Below are positions 45,355 to 56,268 of a stretch of DNA of 64,000 nt, one piece after another (the stretch's first letter is position 1; each line of letters starts with the position of its first letter). This DNA is from Neoarius graeffei (taxonomy: Eukaryota; Chordata; Actinopteri; Siluriformes; Ariidae): the NCBI RefSeq assembly GCF_027579695.1, contig NC_083572.1, forward strand, positions 11,628,915 through 11,692,914, in the 5' to 3' direction. Under the pieces are notes generated by a model that was given only the letters and a program-made list of their open reading frames with translations, ran no database searches and was not told where the DNA came from. The translations under genes and the position numbers were made by a program.

Positions 45355-46140
45355 TTTCCAGTTTTTCGATCTCTGATGGTATGTTTTTCTCTTGTAAATA
45401 TGCGTGAAGAATATCCAATGAAGTTTTGGTAGACTTTCGGGTGTTCAGCGCATCTTTGTCTTTAAATCTTCCACTTTTAATGAAGCAAACCTCGCAGCCA
45501 TGTTTGTGTACAAACTGTCACAGTCACTCGCTAGCATGGAAGTTTTACATCTCTGATGTGTCTCTTTTCCAGTTTTTCAATGTCCATTGTTATGTTTTTC
45601 TCTTGCAAATACGCGTGAAGAATATCCAGTGAAGTTTTTGTAGCTTTTCGGGTGTTCAGCACATCTTTCATTTTCAAAATTCTCTCCAAATCTTCCAATT
45701 TTAATGAAGTAAACCCTGCAGCCATGTTTGTGGACAAACTGTCACAGTCACTCACTAGTGCAGAAGTTTTACATCTCTGACGTGTCTCTTTTCCAGTTTT
45801 TCGATGTCTGTTGGTATGTTTTTCTCTTGTAAATATGCATGAAGAACATATAATGACATTTTGGTAGCTTTTCATGTGTTCAGCGTGTCTTTAGTTTCAG
45901 TTTATTTATTTTGTGCTTAAACCTAGCACTGAATTAACTCCGTCTTCTCTCCCGGCCGACAAAGAAATGATTCTGTGCACATGTGCAACAGAAAAGTTTT
46001 GTTATTGGATCTTCACATGAGCTCCAAAGTGTGACATTGTGTTGTCTTGACAACATGCAATATTATAACAATATTGCACACTCATTCTCCATTAGGGAGA
46101 GTGGCATAATACATGGAGGATAAGCAATATGATAACAATA
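45355..46140 (-). mobile_element. Crypton/KIAA1958-like element fragment with internal tandem repeat
   Basis: A unit of about 211-224 bp starting TATGTTTTTCTCTTG recurs at 45380, 45591 and 45815. On the minus strand the units encode M-A-A-G-F-T-S-L-K-L-E-D-L-E-R-I and A-T-K-T-S-L-D-I-L-H-A-Y-L, the N-terminal pattern of KIAA1958/Crypton-like proteins (ORF 45531-45875). The right end (45990-46140) carries inverted words including CAATATTATAACAATATTG. A related fragment is at 51817-52092. No recombinase domain remains. Confidence 0.5.
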
Positions 46141-46186
46141 TTGCATGGCATCAAGAAACCCGCTAGAAGGGAATAGAATACAGATA

Positions 46187-46905
46187 TGTTATTTACCAGC
46201 TGGGAGGTCCGTATCGTGAAATACCGTGACCGAGGTCTTGAAATTACTGACCGAGGCCCTCTGGACCGAGGTCAGTATTCAAGGCCGAGGTCACGGTATT
46301 TCACCATACGGACCGACCTTAAGCTGGTAAATAATATATTTATTTTTTTCTTTACCAAATTATAACAGAAAACGAGATCGCCCGAAAGGGAAAACTGAGC
46401 CGAGCCGCCATTTTGAATCCTCGTTCACGGCTGTAATGCACATTGCTTTCTCCTCGGTATACAAGTGCACTTCCATGGCAGGAAAACAACTACATTTTGC
46501 CGCCTATGTAGTCCCCTATTTATACAAAACTGAGTCATTCAGGATTCAGCCATGTTTTTGCTCGGCGTTAGTAACAGTTAGAGGTTTTTAGCTTTCTCCT
46601 GCAATGTTTTCTTTTATTTCTTCTTCCTCAGGGTAGTAAAACTCGCTTTCACTGTGAACACTGTCATTATCACTATCCATGCTGTAAAATTAATGCTATT
46701 TTCCTGAGAAATGTTGGCAAAAATTTATGATTCTTGATAATCTTATGAATAAATCTTATTAAAAAAAAGATAAATGTTGACAAAAATTGCTACCATGTTT
46801 GTTGTTGTTGTGAACGAGCGAGTTGCCAGAGGTCCGTAACTGGGGTCCGTACCGTAGGATACGGACCCGCTTGCCAGCCAATCAGAGCGCAGGATTTGGA
46901 CCGCA
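46187..46905. mobile_element. Palindromic non-autonomous DNA element
   Basis: 46205-46320 is an imperfect palindrome: GGTCCGTATCGTGAAATACC and its inverse near 46300, with CCGAGGTC repeated several times. A second GGTCCGTA/TACGGACC palindrome lies near 46830-46870. AATCAGAGCGCAGGATTTGG near the right end matches a terminal style common in fish DNA elements. No ORF; superfamily unknown. Confidence 0.5.
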
Positions 46906-46959
46906 AAAAAAATAAATGTTTTTATTCCATGGAAAAAAATGGTCCATATGTATAATAAT

Positions 46960-47330
46960 TATCTCATCTCATTATTTCTAGCCGCTTTATCCTGTTCTAC
47001 AGGGCCGCAGGCAAGCCAGAGCCCATCCCAGCTGACTACGGGCGAAAGGCGGGGTACACCCTGGACAAGTCGCCAGGTCATCACAGGGCTGACACGTAGA
47101 CACACACAACCATTCACATTCACACCTACGGTCAGTTTAGAGTCACCAGTTAACCTAACCTGCATGTCTTTGGACTGTGGGGGAAACCGGAGCACCCGGA
47201 AGAAACCCACGCAGACACGGGGAGAACATGCAAACTCCACACAGAAAGCCCCTCACTGGCCACGGGGCTCAAACCCAGGACTTTCTTGCTGTGAGGTGAC
47301 AGCACTAACCACTACACCACAGTGCCGCCC
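46960..47330 (-). repeat. tRNA-headed SINE, minus strand
   Basis: Full-length copy with modest divergence from consensus. No clear target duplication found. Confidence 0.85.
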
Positions 47331-48117
47331 TGATTGCAAGTATGATATTGCTTAATTATGAGATATATTATGTAATAAATATACAATTCTAAAGCCTAAA
47401 TCCAATTTCAAGATCATTTCTGATAAACATGTATCTTTCGAAAAATAAGATTGATTTCCATTGCTTGCTTGTAACATTAGTGACCTTGTAGTTCCAGTAT
47501 AAAACTGCAACAAAGCAAACATCGGACACTAATTTTCTCTCGTCCAACTACATTTGGTGTAAGTGGAAATTGTGTACTTTTGATTTTTTTTTTTGCCCAA
47601 TTGTTCATTTGATCACATGAATTTAAACTATGCCAGTCCCCACAAAGATGAAACAAAGGTGGAAGAATTGAAATATTCAATTTATATAAATATTCAGAGC
47701 TTTTATTCAGTGCCTTGATTACAGCTGTTAAGGTTTTTTAGGCTGTACCAGGCTTTGCATGCTATTATTTGAGTGGACTTTTAATTCCTTCCATATCCTC
47801 CCAATCTCTGGCGTGTCTGTGAACCGAACGATTCTTTGAGTATGGAAGGCTCTCTACATGAACTGTAGCACCTCTTAAAAAAACAATAAAACCGTCCAAT
47901 TAAAGTCAAGTGCAATACAGACATATTGCAGACTCCTAAAATATGAACAGGTTTATTCAAATGCAGTGCATTACCGTAGTGGCTTTTGGTTTTTTAATTG
48001 AAGTGCTGTTGCTTTCCAATCTGAAATAAAAAGCTATATAATGTGAGACCATTAACTCATATTATGCTGTCAAATTGGAGTTTGAGAGCTGGATTGTAGT
48101 GTACTTCAACCATAGTG
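47331..48117. other. Intergenic DNA, no gene seen
   Basis: No supported ORF or repeat. Confidence 0.5.
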
Positions 48118-48124
48118 AGTGTGT

Positions 48125-48155
<31 letters not shown>

Positions 48156-48160
48156 GGGGG
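48118..48160. repeat. (TG)n followed by a 22-base G run
   Basis: TG repeat 48118-48138, then uninterrupted G at 48139-48160. The G run could form a G-quadruplex, or its length may be a sequencing estimate. Confidence 0.9.
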
Positions 48161-48521
48161 TAGGTTTTGCTTTGCTCTCTTTTGAGAAACCAGATGTCAA
48201 GATTTTAAAAAAGAAGTTAAAATTGTACCTTTGTGTTCGACTAAATGCTAAACAAGTCAATAAATTGCTTTTTATTAAATAAGTGTTTGTGTGTGGGGTG
48301 TGTTTTTATATCTTAGTGGGGACCAAATATCCCCACAAGGATAGGATATGTGACTTTTTTTTACCTTGGGGGGGGCAACGCAAATGGGTTGGCCCTACAG
48401 TCGTACAAGGAAAAAACCCCTAAACATCAGGTTTCATTTTGGTTACTGAAATTAGATTTTTAGGTTTTGATTTAGCTGCATTAATAATTGTCATTGGAAG
48501 GTCCTCACAATGTTAGTAAGA

Positions 48522-48524
<3 letters not shown>

Positions 48525-48577
<53 letters not shown>
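48525..48577. repeat. (GT)n microsatellite
   Basis: Uninterrupted GT run of about 53 bases. Confidence 0.97.
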
Positions 48578-48579
<2 letters not shown>

Positions 48580-48598
48580 TGTTCCATATTGAGGACCA

Positions 48599-48935
48599 GA
48601 ATACATTTTTTACCAATAAAGTGAGGATAATTTTGGGAAGTGAGGACATTTTGGCTGGTCCTCACTTTTTCAAAAGGCTGTTTGAGGGTTAAGATTTTGT
48701 TTTAGGATTCAGGTTAGAATTAGGTTTAGATTAGGGTCAGGGTAAGGGTTGGGGTTAGGCATTTAGTTGTGATGGTTAAGGTTCGAGTAACCGGAATACA
48801 TTTTTTACCAACAGAGTGAGGATATTTTTGGGAAGTGAAGACATTTTGGCTGGTCCTCACTTTTTCAAAAGGCTGTTTTAGGGTTCAGGTTAGAATTAGG
48901 TTTAGATTAGGGTAAGGGTTGGGGTTAGGCATTTA
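48599..48935. repeat. 195-bp tandem duplication
   Basis: GAATACATTTTTTACCAA recurs at 48599 and 48794; both copies run through GGCTGGTCCTCACTTTTTC and GGGTTGGGGTTAGGCATTTA. The second copy is interrupted by the Tc1 element at 48936 and its end resumes at 51314 (GTTGTGATGGTTAAGG). Confidence 0.88.
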
Positions 48936-49081
48936 CAGTGGTGCTTGAAAGTTTGTGAACCCATTAGAATTTTCTATATTTCTGCATAAATATGAACTAA
49001 AACATCATCAGATTTTCACACAAGTCCTAAAAGTAGATAAAGAGAACCCAGTTAAACAAATGAGACAAAAATATTATACTT

Positions 49082-49475
49082 GGTCATTTATTTCATCTCT
49101 CATCTCATTATCTCTAGCCGCTTTATCCTTCTACAGGGTCGCAGGCAAGCTGGAGCCTATCCCAGCTGACTACGGGTGAAAGGCGGGGTACACCCTGGAC
49201 AAGTCGCCAGGTCATCACAGGGCTGACACATAAACACAGACAACCATTCACACTCACACCTACGGTCAATTTAGAGTCACCAGTTAACCTAACCTGCATG
49301 TCTTTGGACTGTGGGGGAAACCGGAGCACCCGGAGGAAACCCACGCGGACACGGGGAGAACATGCAAACTCCACACAGAAAGGCCCTCGCCGGCCCCGGG
49401 GCTCGAACCCAGGACCTTCTTGCTGTGAGGCGACAGCGCTAACCACTACACCACCGTGCCGCCGGTCATTTATTT
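49082..49475 (-). repeat. tRNA-headed SINE with 12-bp TSD, in Tc1
   Basis: Near-consensus minus-strand copy, flanked by the perfect duplication GGTCATTTATTT at 49082-49093 and 49464-49475. Confidence 0.93.
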
Positions 49476-49682
49476 ATTGAGGAAAATTATCCAATATTAC
49501 GTATCTGTGAGTGGCAAAAGTATGTGAACCTCTAGGATTTGCAGTTAATTTGAAGGTGAAATTAGAGTCAGGTGTTTTCAATCAATGGGATGACAATCAG
49601 GTGTGAGTGGGCACCCTGTTTTATTTAAAGAACAAGGATCTATCAAAGTCTGATCTTCACAACACATTTGTGGAAGTGTATC

Positions 49683-51091
49683 ATGGCACAAACAAAGGAG
49701 ATTTCTGAGGACCTCAGAAAATGTGTTGTTGATGCTGATCAGGCTGGAAAAGGTTAGAAAACCATCTGTAAAGAGTTTGGACTCCACCAATCCACAGTCA
49801 GCCAGATTGTGTACAAATGGAGGAAATTCAAGATCATTGTTACCCTCCCCAGGAGTGGCCGACCAACAAAGATCACTCCAAGAGCAATGCGTATAATAGT
49901 CGGCGAGGTCACAAAGGACCCCAGGGTAACTTCTAAGCAACTGAAGGCCTCTCTCACATTGGCTAATATTAATGGTCATGAATCCACCATCGGGGCGGCA
50001 CGGTGGTGTAGTGGTTAGCGCTGTCGCCTCACAGCAAGAAGGTCCGGGTTCGAGCCCCGTGGCTGGCGAGGGCCTTTCTGTGCGGAGTTTGCATGTTCTC
50101 CCCGTGTCCGCGTGGGTTTCCTCCGGGTGCTCCGGTTTCCCCCACAGTCCAAAGACATGCAGGTTAGGTTAACTGGTGACTCTAAATTGACTGTACAGTA
50201 GGTGTGAATGTGAGTGTGAATGGTTGTCTGTGTCTATGTGTCAGCCCTGTGTTGACCTGGCGACTTGTCCAGGGTGTACCCTGCCTTTCGCCCGTAGTCA
50301 GCTGGGATAGGCTCCAGCTTGCCTGCGACCCTGTAGAACAGGATAAAGCGGCTAGAGATAATGAGATGAGATGAGAATCCACCATCAGGAGAACACTGAA
50401 CAACAATGGTGTGCATGGCAGGGTTGCAAGGAGAAAGCCACTGCTCTCCAAAAAGAACATTGCTGCTCATCTGTAGTTTGCTAAAGATCACATGGACAAG
50501 CCAGAAGGCTATTGGAAAAATGTCTTGTGGACGGATGAGACCAAAATAGAACTTTTTGGTTGAAATGAGAAGCGTTATGTTTGGAGAAAGGAAAACACTG
50601 CATTCCAGCATAAAAACATCTGTGAAACATGATGGTGGTAGTATCATGGTTTGGGCCTGTTTTGCTGCATCTGGGCCAGGACGGCTTGCCATCATTGATG
50701 GAACAATGAATTCTGAATTATACCAGCGAATTCTAAAGGAAAATGTCAGGACATCTGTCCATTAACTGAATCTCAAGAGAAGGTGGGTCATGCAGCAAGA
50801 CAATAACCTTAAGCACACAAGTTGTTCTACCAAAGAATGGGTAAAGAAGAATAAAGTTAATGTTTTGGAATGGCCAAGTCAAGTCCTGACCTTAATCCAA
50901 TCGAAATGTTGTGGAAGGACCTGAAGCAAGCAGTTCATGTGAGGAAACCTACCAACATCCCAGAGTTGAAGCTGTTCTGTACGGAGGAATGGGCTAAAAT
51001 TCCTCTTAGCCAGTGTGCAGGACTGATCAACAGTTATTGGAAATGTTTAGTTGCAGTTATTGCTGCACAAGGGGGTCACACCAGATACTGA
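49683..51091 (+). pseudogene. Dead Tc1 transposase, SINE-split
   Basis: From ATG 49683 (M-A-Q-T-K-E-I-S) the N-terminal helix-turn-helix part has a TAG at about 49757 and is interrupted by the SINE at 49980-50386. The catalytic half shows W-T-D-E-T near 50532 and ends with [11 protein letters not shown] near 50880, with frameshifts around 50560, 50760 and 50870. The second Asp region (Q-Q-D-N) is still readable near 50797. Confidence 0.85.
49980..50386 (+). repeat. tRNA-headed SINE with 12-bp TSD, in Tc1
   Basis: Plus-strand copy with the GAATCCACCATC duplication at 49980-49991 and 50375-50386. Orientation is opposite to the copy at 49082 in the same Tc1 element. Confidence 0.93.
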
Positions 51092-51387
51092 AAGCAAAGG
51101 TTCACATACTTTTGCCACTCACAGATATGTAATATTGGATCAGTTTCCTCAATAAATAAATGACCAAGTATAATATTTTTGTCTCATTTGTTTAACTGGC
51201 TTCTCTTTATCTACTTTTAGAACTTGTGTGAAAATCTGATGATGTTTTAGGTCATATTTATGCAGAAATATAGAAAGTTCTAAAGGGTTCACAAACTTTC
51301 AAGCACCACTGTAGTTGTGATGGTTAAGGTTCGGGTAAGGGGCTAGGAAGTGCATTATGTCAATAAGTCCCCACAAAGACAGAAGTA

Positions 51388-51390
<3 letters not shown>

Positions 51391-51421
<31 letters not shown>
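51391..51421. repeat. (GT)n microsatellite
   Basis: GT run; together with the run at 48525 it flanks the GTCCCCACAA-type repeat around the Tc1 copy. Confidence 0.95.
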
Positions 51422-51422
<1 letters not shown>

Positions 51423-51816
51423 TATTGGATACTTTTTTTAAATCATCTTTTCATATCTTTACATCAGCGGCTGTTTGAGCAACTCTGCGTTTCCCATCAA
51501 GTGACAAAGTCGAGGCAGAGAGTCTTTCTAACAAAATGACTGCATTCCCTCTGAACACGATGGCCACACATTCAATTTGTCTTTCTTTCACATTCAGGAG
51601 CTGAACAGTCCCACTTTTGACAATTTCATCGTAACAGCTTTCTCAGCTTTATTGCTTTCCCAGTCTGAAAGCTCACATGCCAGCTGAGGTTCTTGCCCCA
51701 GGGAAGCTAGAACACCTTTGGACACAAGGAAAAATGCTATGGAACTTCATGTGTACAATTGTACACATTATGTCCGAAGGGAATAATAATAATAATAATA
51801 ATAATTTTGAATATGG
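51422..51816. other. Intergenic DNA with (TAA)n
   Basis: AAT trinucleotide run at about 51784-51807. No gene seen. Confidence 0.6.
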
Positions 51817-52092
51817 TTGAATATGGTTTACGATATTGCATGGTTGTCAAGACAACACGATGTCACATGTTGGAGACGTAAAACTTTGGCGCTAGTGAGC
51901 AACTGTGACAATTTGTCAACAAACATGGCTGTCAGGTTTGCTTCGTTAAACACGGAAGATTTCGAGAGAATTTTGAAAGAGAAAGATGTGTTGAACACCC
52001 AAAAGGAATGTGTCTTCGACTCATTCAATATCATGCTTAGTGAATGTAATATATCTGATATACCACGGAAAAAGCCAGCCAATATCATTTAA
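51817..52092 (+). mobile_element. Crypton/KIAA1958-like element fragment
   Basis: ATG 51925 (M-A-V-R-F-A-S-L-N-T-E-D-F-E-R-I-L-K-E-K-D) matches in pattern the minus-strand fragment at 45531-45875, including the upstream L-V-S-N-C-D-N-L-S-T-N lead. It ends in the palindromic ATATCTGATAT and CCAGCCAATATCATT terminus shared with 44600. A short truncated relic without a recombinase domain. Confidence 0.5.
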
Positions 52093-52163
52093 ATATTCTT
52101 AAAGTAGTTTTGTCTGCAAGGCAAATCACAGGTTTAGGTATATTAATACACAATCTAAAACAT

Positions 52164-52576
52164 AATGTTAAGAAGAAGACTTTATTTGTCACATCCACAC
52201 TCAAGCACAGTGAAATTTGTCCTCTGCATTTAACCCATCTGAAGCAGTGAACACACACATACGAGCAATGAGTACACACACATACCCAGAGCAGTGGGCA
52301 GCTATGCTACAGCGCCCAGGGATCAGGTGGGGGTTAGGTGCCTTGCTCAAGGGCACTTCAGCCCAATGTCACCCCCCCCCCCCCCCCCCCCCCCCCGTTA
52401 ACCTAACCGCATGTCTTTGGACTGTGGGGGAAACCAGAGCACCTGGAGGAAACCCACGCAGACACGGAGAACATGCAAACTCCACACAGAAAGGCCCCCA
52501 TCGGCCACTGGACTCAAACCCAGAACCTTCTTGTTGTGAGGTGACAGTGTTAACCACTACATCACCATGCCACCCT
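52164..52576 (-). repeat. Chimeric SINE with poly-C tract
   Basis: 52164-52372 carries GCATTTAACCCATCTGAAGC and AAGGGCACTTCAGCCC (shared with 2668-2874). A C run of about 23 follows (52373-52396), then a minus-strand copy of the central core and tRNA head of the main SINE family to 52576. It suggests a composite SINE or an insertion of one into the other. Confidence 0.7.
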
Positions 52577-52896
52577 GTTATAGTTTCTATAGAGGCAGCT
52601 AATCCACATAAATGTTCCACTTAATAGCCTACCTAATAAACCTATTATTTAAAAATAAACAGATTTAAAATGTGCTGTTACTTTGCAAAAAAAAAAAGAT
52701 TAATATTGTGAAGCTTTGTTTAAGATGTTTATTTATCATTTATTGAAGGAATCTCTAGTGTCAGGTCTTTGTAAGACTCAGTTAACGAAGTATGTTTTCT
52801 GCCACAAAAGTATAAGAGTATAATAAAACACTTTGGAATGTGCTGGTACAGGAAAATAATCAACTTCAGGGAGTTCACAGTAATTTCACTTCATAA
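52577..52896. other. Intergenic DNA, no gene seen
   Basis: No ORF or repeat with support. Confidence 0.5.
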
Positions 52897-53259
52897 CACC
52901 ACCCTGTCAAGTGAAGTCAAAGTCCCTCTCACACCAGAATCTGGTCTTCCCAGGCAGTCTCCTGTCCCAGTACTAGCCAGCTCTTTGAGGCACATGGGTG
53001 CGACGCCTATCTCCATTTCCATAGCCCTCTGCCTCTTTCCTATACAGCTAGGGTTACAGTGGGGGGCTAGTCCTCTGGTAACCGCGAGAGTTTGACTTCC
53101 CCGCTCGCATCTGTATTGCAGCATTCCTTGCCAGGTGGCAGTAGGTACCATTTTTATGATGGTCTTTGGTATGACCTGACCGCAAGTAGAACTCATGCTC
53201 TCCCAGTTGAGAGGCAGACATGCTAACCACTAGGCCATCTCGCGATCTCACCACCCTGT
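52897..53259 (-). repeat. SINE of the second family, with 11-bp TSD
   Basis: Relative of 20907-21267. The minus-strand head (GGCCTAGTGGTTAGCATG) is at the right. The perfect duplication CACCACCCTGT lies at 52897-52907 and 53249-53259. Confidence 0.88.
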
Positions 53260-53944
53260 TGTTGATCATTTTTCCATAACAGCATGCTCCCCAAGTGTTT
53301 TATCAGGATGACTTGATGCCCAATTATACCTGTTTTTCTGATCCAATTGAAGAATATAAATACAAAATAAATTACAGAAACTTTCTCCTGATACCATAGA
53401 TGACAGCTTCCTATATAGGACACATAAATGCTCGACATAGTTTGGTAAACTGGCTGTTATTTTACGGTACATACAGTCCTTCCCTGCTGCTTAATTGAGC
53501 CACCTGTACATTATTCCACGCAATGGTATGCAATGGCCCTGTTGGCCTCTTTCTCTATGCTTCTCTAATGAAAAGCCAATTAGCCAACATTATCATGATG
53601 GTGAGGAAAAGGAGCAAAGCGTGGGTGCTAGCGTCATGAGAGGGAGTTCAAAACACAAAAGCAGGTGTTGTGGGCCCTCTGAGGCTCATCACATGCCATT
53701 ATTTATCCTTCTCACTCATTTCCTGTACTGTCAGGAACCAGGCTCTTTGTGATATTCTCAGACAGGATATGTTATCATTTGCCAGGGCCTGTATATTCTT
53801 TCTGCTTGTCTCAATAATGAATGGACATGGTTTAAGTATGCAATTTGTGTGCTGGATAGAAGTTAGTTACAAAACATTTCCCAGACCATGAATCTCCTTG
53901 TGTTTTTTCAGATCTTCTCAGCATTACATCTAATGAGCAATAAC
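53260..53944. other. Unique DNA upstream of sstr3
   Basis: No gene or repeat recognised. It lies in the presumed intron or 5' flank of sstr3; no promoter motif could be supported. Confidence 0.45.
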
Positions 53945-54714
53945 ATTTATCCTGATGGCGGCATGGTGGTGTAGTGGTTAGCACTGTTGCCTCACAGCAA
54001 GAAGCTTCTGGGTTTGAGCACAGTGGCCAACAAGGGCCTTTCTGTGTGGAGGGTGTATGTTCTCCCCATGTCTGCATGGGTTTCCTCTGGGTTCTCTGGT
54101 TTCCCACAGAATCCAAAGACATGCAGGTTAGGCTAATTGGTGGCTCTAAATTGACTGTAGGTATGAGTGTGAATGGTTGTTTGTCTCTACATGTCAGCCC
54201 TGCAATGACCTGGCGACTTGTCCAGGGTGTACCCTGCCTCTCACCCTTAGTCAGCTGGGATAGGCTCCAGCTTGCCCGCAACTCTGCGCAGGATAAGTCT
54301 CATCTCATCTCATTATCTCTAGCCGCTTTATCCTGTTCTACAGGGTCGCAGGCAAGCTGGAGCCTATCCCAGCTGACTACGGGCAAAAGGCAGGGTACAC
54401 CCTGGACAAGTCGCCAGGTCATCACAGGGCTGTCACATAGACAACCATTCACACTCACATTCACACCTACAGTCAATTTAGAGTCACCAGTTAACTTAAC
54501 CTGCATGTCTTTGGACTGTGGGGGAAACCGGAGCACCCGGAGGAAACCCACGCGGACACGGGGAGAACATGCAAACTCCGCACAGAAAGGCCCTCACCAG
54601 CCATGGGGCTCGAACCCGGACCTTCTCGCTGTGAGGTGACAGCACTAATCACTACACCACCGTGCCGCCCGCGCAGGATAAGTGGTTATGGATAATGGAT
54701 GGATTTATCCTGAT
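53945..54714 (+). repeat. Outer SINE split by a second SINE
   Basis: A diverged plus-strand SINE (53957-54702) flanked by the perfect duplication ATTTATCCTGAT at 53945-53956 and 54703-54714. A younger SINE (54286-54683) interrupts it near its tail. The right duplication ends 33 bases before the splice acceptor of sstr3. Confidence 0.9.
54286..54683 (-). repeat. Inner SINE with 13-bp TSD
   Basis: Minus-strand copy inserted into the older SINE. The perfect duplication GCGCAGGATAAGT lies at 54286-54298 and 54671-54683. Closer to consensus than its host, so younger. Confidence 0.92.
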
Positions 54715-54726
54715 AATACAACAATG

Positions 54727-54747
54727 TTTTTTTTTTAATATTTACAG
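54727..54747 (+). promoter_or_regulatory. Splice acceptor before the sstr3 coding exon
   Basis: A T-rich tract ending in TATTTACAG (AG at 54746-54747) lies 36 bases before the sstr3 ATG. It suggests a 5' UTR intron, as is common for somatostatin receptors. Not proven. Confidence 0.55.
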
Positions 54748-54752
54748 GTAAC

Positions 54753-54767
54753 ATGAAGAGTTTCTGA
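54753..54767 (+). CDS. Four-codon upstream ORF before sstr3
   Basis: ATG AAG AGT TTC TGA between the acceptor and the sstr3 start. If the acceptor is used, this is an uORF in the 5' leader that might lower translation. A start inside it would be out of frame with sstr3. Confidence 0.3.
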   Translation: MKSF

Positions 54768-54783
54768 AGACCTATCTGGTAAG

Positions 54784-56268
54784 ATGGAGACACAAAATCG
54801 GATCCTGGTATCTGGACTCACAAAACCGTGGGGCAACAATTCCTTTCTCCAAGGCAATTTGGGCTTTACTGGCACCCCTCCACTCCCAAATGATACATTC
54901 CTCCTTAATGGCTCTCTGCAGAACTGGACGGAGAGCTACAACATGGACTTCATGCCAAGTGTTGCTGGTATCCTTATTCCTCTGATCTATATAATAGTCT
55001 GTGTGGTTGGTTTAGGGGGCAACACCCTGGTCATCCACATCGTCTTGCGCTACTCTCAGACCCAGTCCGTGACAAACATCTACATCTTGAATCTGGCCAT
55101 AGCTGATGAACTTTTCATGCTTGGCCTTCCCTTTCTGGCTGTCCAGAATGCTCTTCTGTCCTGGCCATTTGGGTCACTGATGTGCCGTCTGGTTATGACT
55201 GTGGATGCTATCAACCAGTTCACGAGCATCTTCTGCCTGACCGTAATGAGTATTGACCGGTACTTGGCAGTGGTCCATCCTCTCCGGTCTTCCAGATGGC
55301 GCCAACCTCGAGTAGCCAAGACAGTCAATGCCACAGTATGGGCAGTTTCCTTTCTTGTTGTACTTCCAGTTGTGATTTTCGCTGATGTGTTACAGGACGA
55401 TGGGAACTGTAGCATAGTATGGCCTGAACCTGCAGAAGTCTGGAAAGCCTCGTTTATTGTTTACACAGCAACTGTAGGATTCTTTGGCCCTCTGCTAGTC
55501 ATTTGCATGTGTTACCTGCTCATTGTAATCAAGGTCCGCAGCTCTGGACGCAGAGTCCGAGCCACATCCATCCGACGGCGGAAATCTGAGCGGAAGATCA
55601 CACGAATGGTGGTGATCGTGGTAGCTGTGTTTGTGTTTTGTTGGCTACCATTCTACATATTAAACATCGTCAACCTGCTAGTGCTGCTTCCTGGAGAGTT
55701 CAGGGGTCTATACTACTTTGTGGTGGTCCTTTCATATGCCAACAGCTGTGCTAACCCCATTCTGTACGGATTCCTCTCTGAGAACTTCAAACGAGGCTTC
55801 CGGAAAGCTCTGTGTCGTTCAACCAGGCGAGTGGAAAACCAGGATCTACAACAGGGTACTGTCGGAAACCATACTCTGCCTCTTGAGGAAATGAAAAAGG
55901 ACCTCGAGCTGACAAATTGCCTAAAAGAATCCTGCGAACAAATACAGCAAAACAGTGAAGAAGAAGAGGAGGAAGTTCAGGATGCAGATATGGGTTACAT
56001 AGAGAATGCCACCCAGATGACAGAAATCTGTAGTTCTGTAAAGAATGGCTGCGGGAATAGGCACAGGGAGGGTACTAGGACCATAGACTCATGTATGGTT
56101 GATGCCAAGGAAGCAGGTCCAAGTTATGGAAACAGAACTGGGGAAAATGGAGAGTATATTAGTCCAACCTATGGACATGTTGTTAGTGTCAATGGATCTC
56201 AAATAGGAAGCATCAAACCAGTGGCAGAGGAATTGGGAGACACTGTTCTGGAAATCAGTTATTTGTAA
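54784..56268 (+). CDS. sstr3: Somatostatin receptor type 3
   Basis: A 494-residue class A G-protein-coupled receptor of the plasma membrane, expected to bind somatostatin and couple to Gi/o, lowering cAMP. The extracellular N-terminus has N-linked sites (N-N-S, N-G-S, N-W-T). TM1 carries G-G-N-T-L-V; TM2 [10 protein letters not shown]3 ends S-I-D-R-Y (DRY); TM6 F-C-W-L-P-F; TM7 [12 protein letters not shown], the somatostatin-receptor signature containing NPxxY. Conserved TM3 Asp (V-D-A-I-N-Q) would pair with ligand Lys. The 140-residue tail has an acidic run (E-E-E-E-E-E-V) and ends I-S-Y-L, both hallmarks of SSTR3 rather than SSTR2 or SSTR5. It is longer than human SSTR3 (418 residues), mainly at the N-terminus and tail. 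Single coding exon; start at the first in-frame ATG. Alternative: another sstr paralogue, judged unlikely. Confidence 0.9.
   Translation: METQNRILVSGLTKPWGNNSFLQGNLGFTGTPPLPNDTFLLNGSLQNWTESYNMDFMPSVAGILIPLIYIIVCVVGLGGNTLVIHIVLRYSQTQSVTNIYILNLAIADELFMLGLPFLAVQNALLSWPFGSLMCRLVMTVDAINQFTSIFCLTVMSIDRYLAVVHPLRSSRWRQPRVAKTVNATVWAVSFLVVLPVVIFADVLQDDGNCSIVWPEPAEVWKASFIVYTATVGFFGPLLVICMCYLLIVIKVRSSGRRVRATSIRRRKSERKITRMVVIVVAVFVFCWLPFYILNIVNLLVLLPGEFRGLYYFVVVLSYANSCANPILYGFLSENFKRGFRKALCRSTRRVENQDLQQGTVGNHTLPLEEMKKDLELTNCLKESCEQIQQNSEEEEEEVQDADMGYIENATQMTEICSSVKNGCGNRHREGTRTIDSCMVDAKEAGPSYGNRTGENGEYISPTYGHVVSVNGSQIGSIKPVAEELGDTVLEISYL

Larger units (their letters stand above)
48934..51313 (+). mobile_element. 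Tc1-type transposon holding two SINEs
   Basis: Termini CAGTGGTGCTTGAAAGTT (48936) and inverted CAAGCACCACTG (ending 51311), with TA on both sides (48934-48935, 51312-51313). The long inverted repeats (about 190 bp) include TCATCAGATTTTCACACAAG. SINEs lie at 49082-49475 (in the left inverted repeat) and 49980-50386 (in the transposase). Confidence 0.92.

Noticed and set aside
48139..48160. Poly-G run as a regulatory G-quadruplex
   Set aside because: It follows a TG microsatellite; homopolymer slippage is a simpler explanation and the length itself may be unreliable.
53670..53891. Possible extra exon or gene upstream of sstr3
   Set aside because: Short ORFs with no recognisable domain and no splice context that could be supported.
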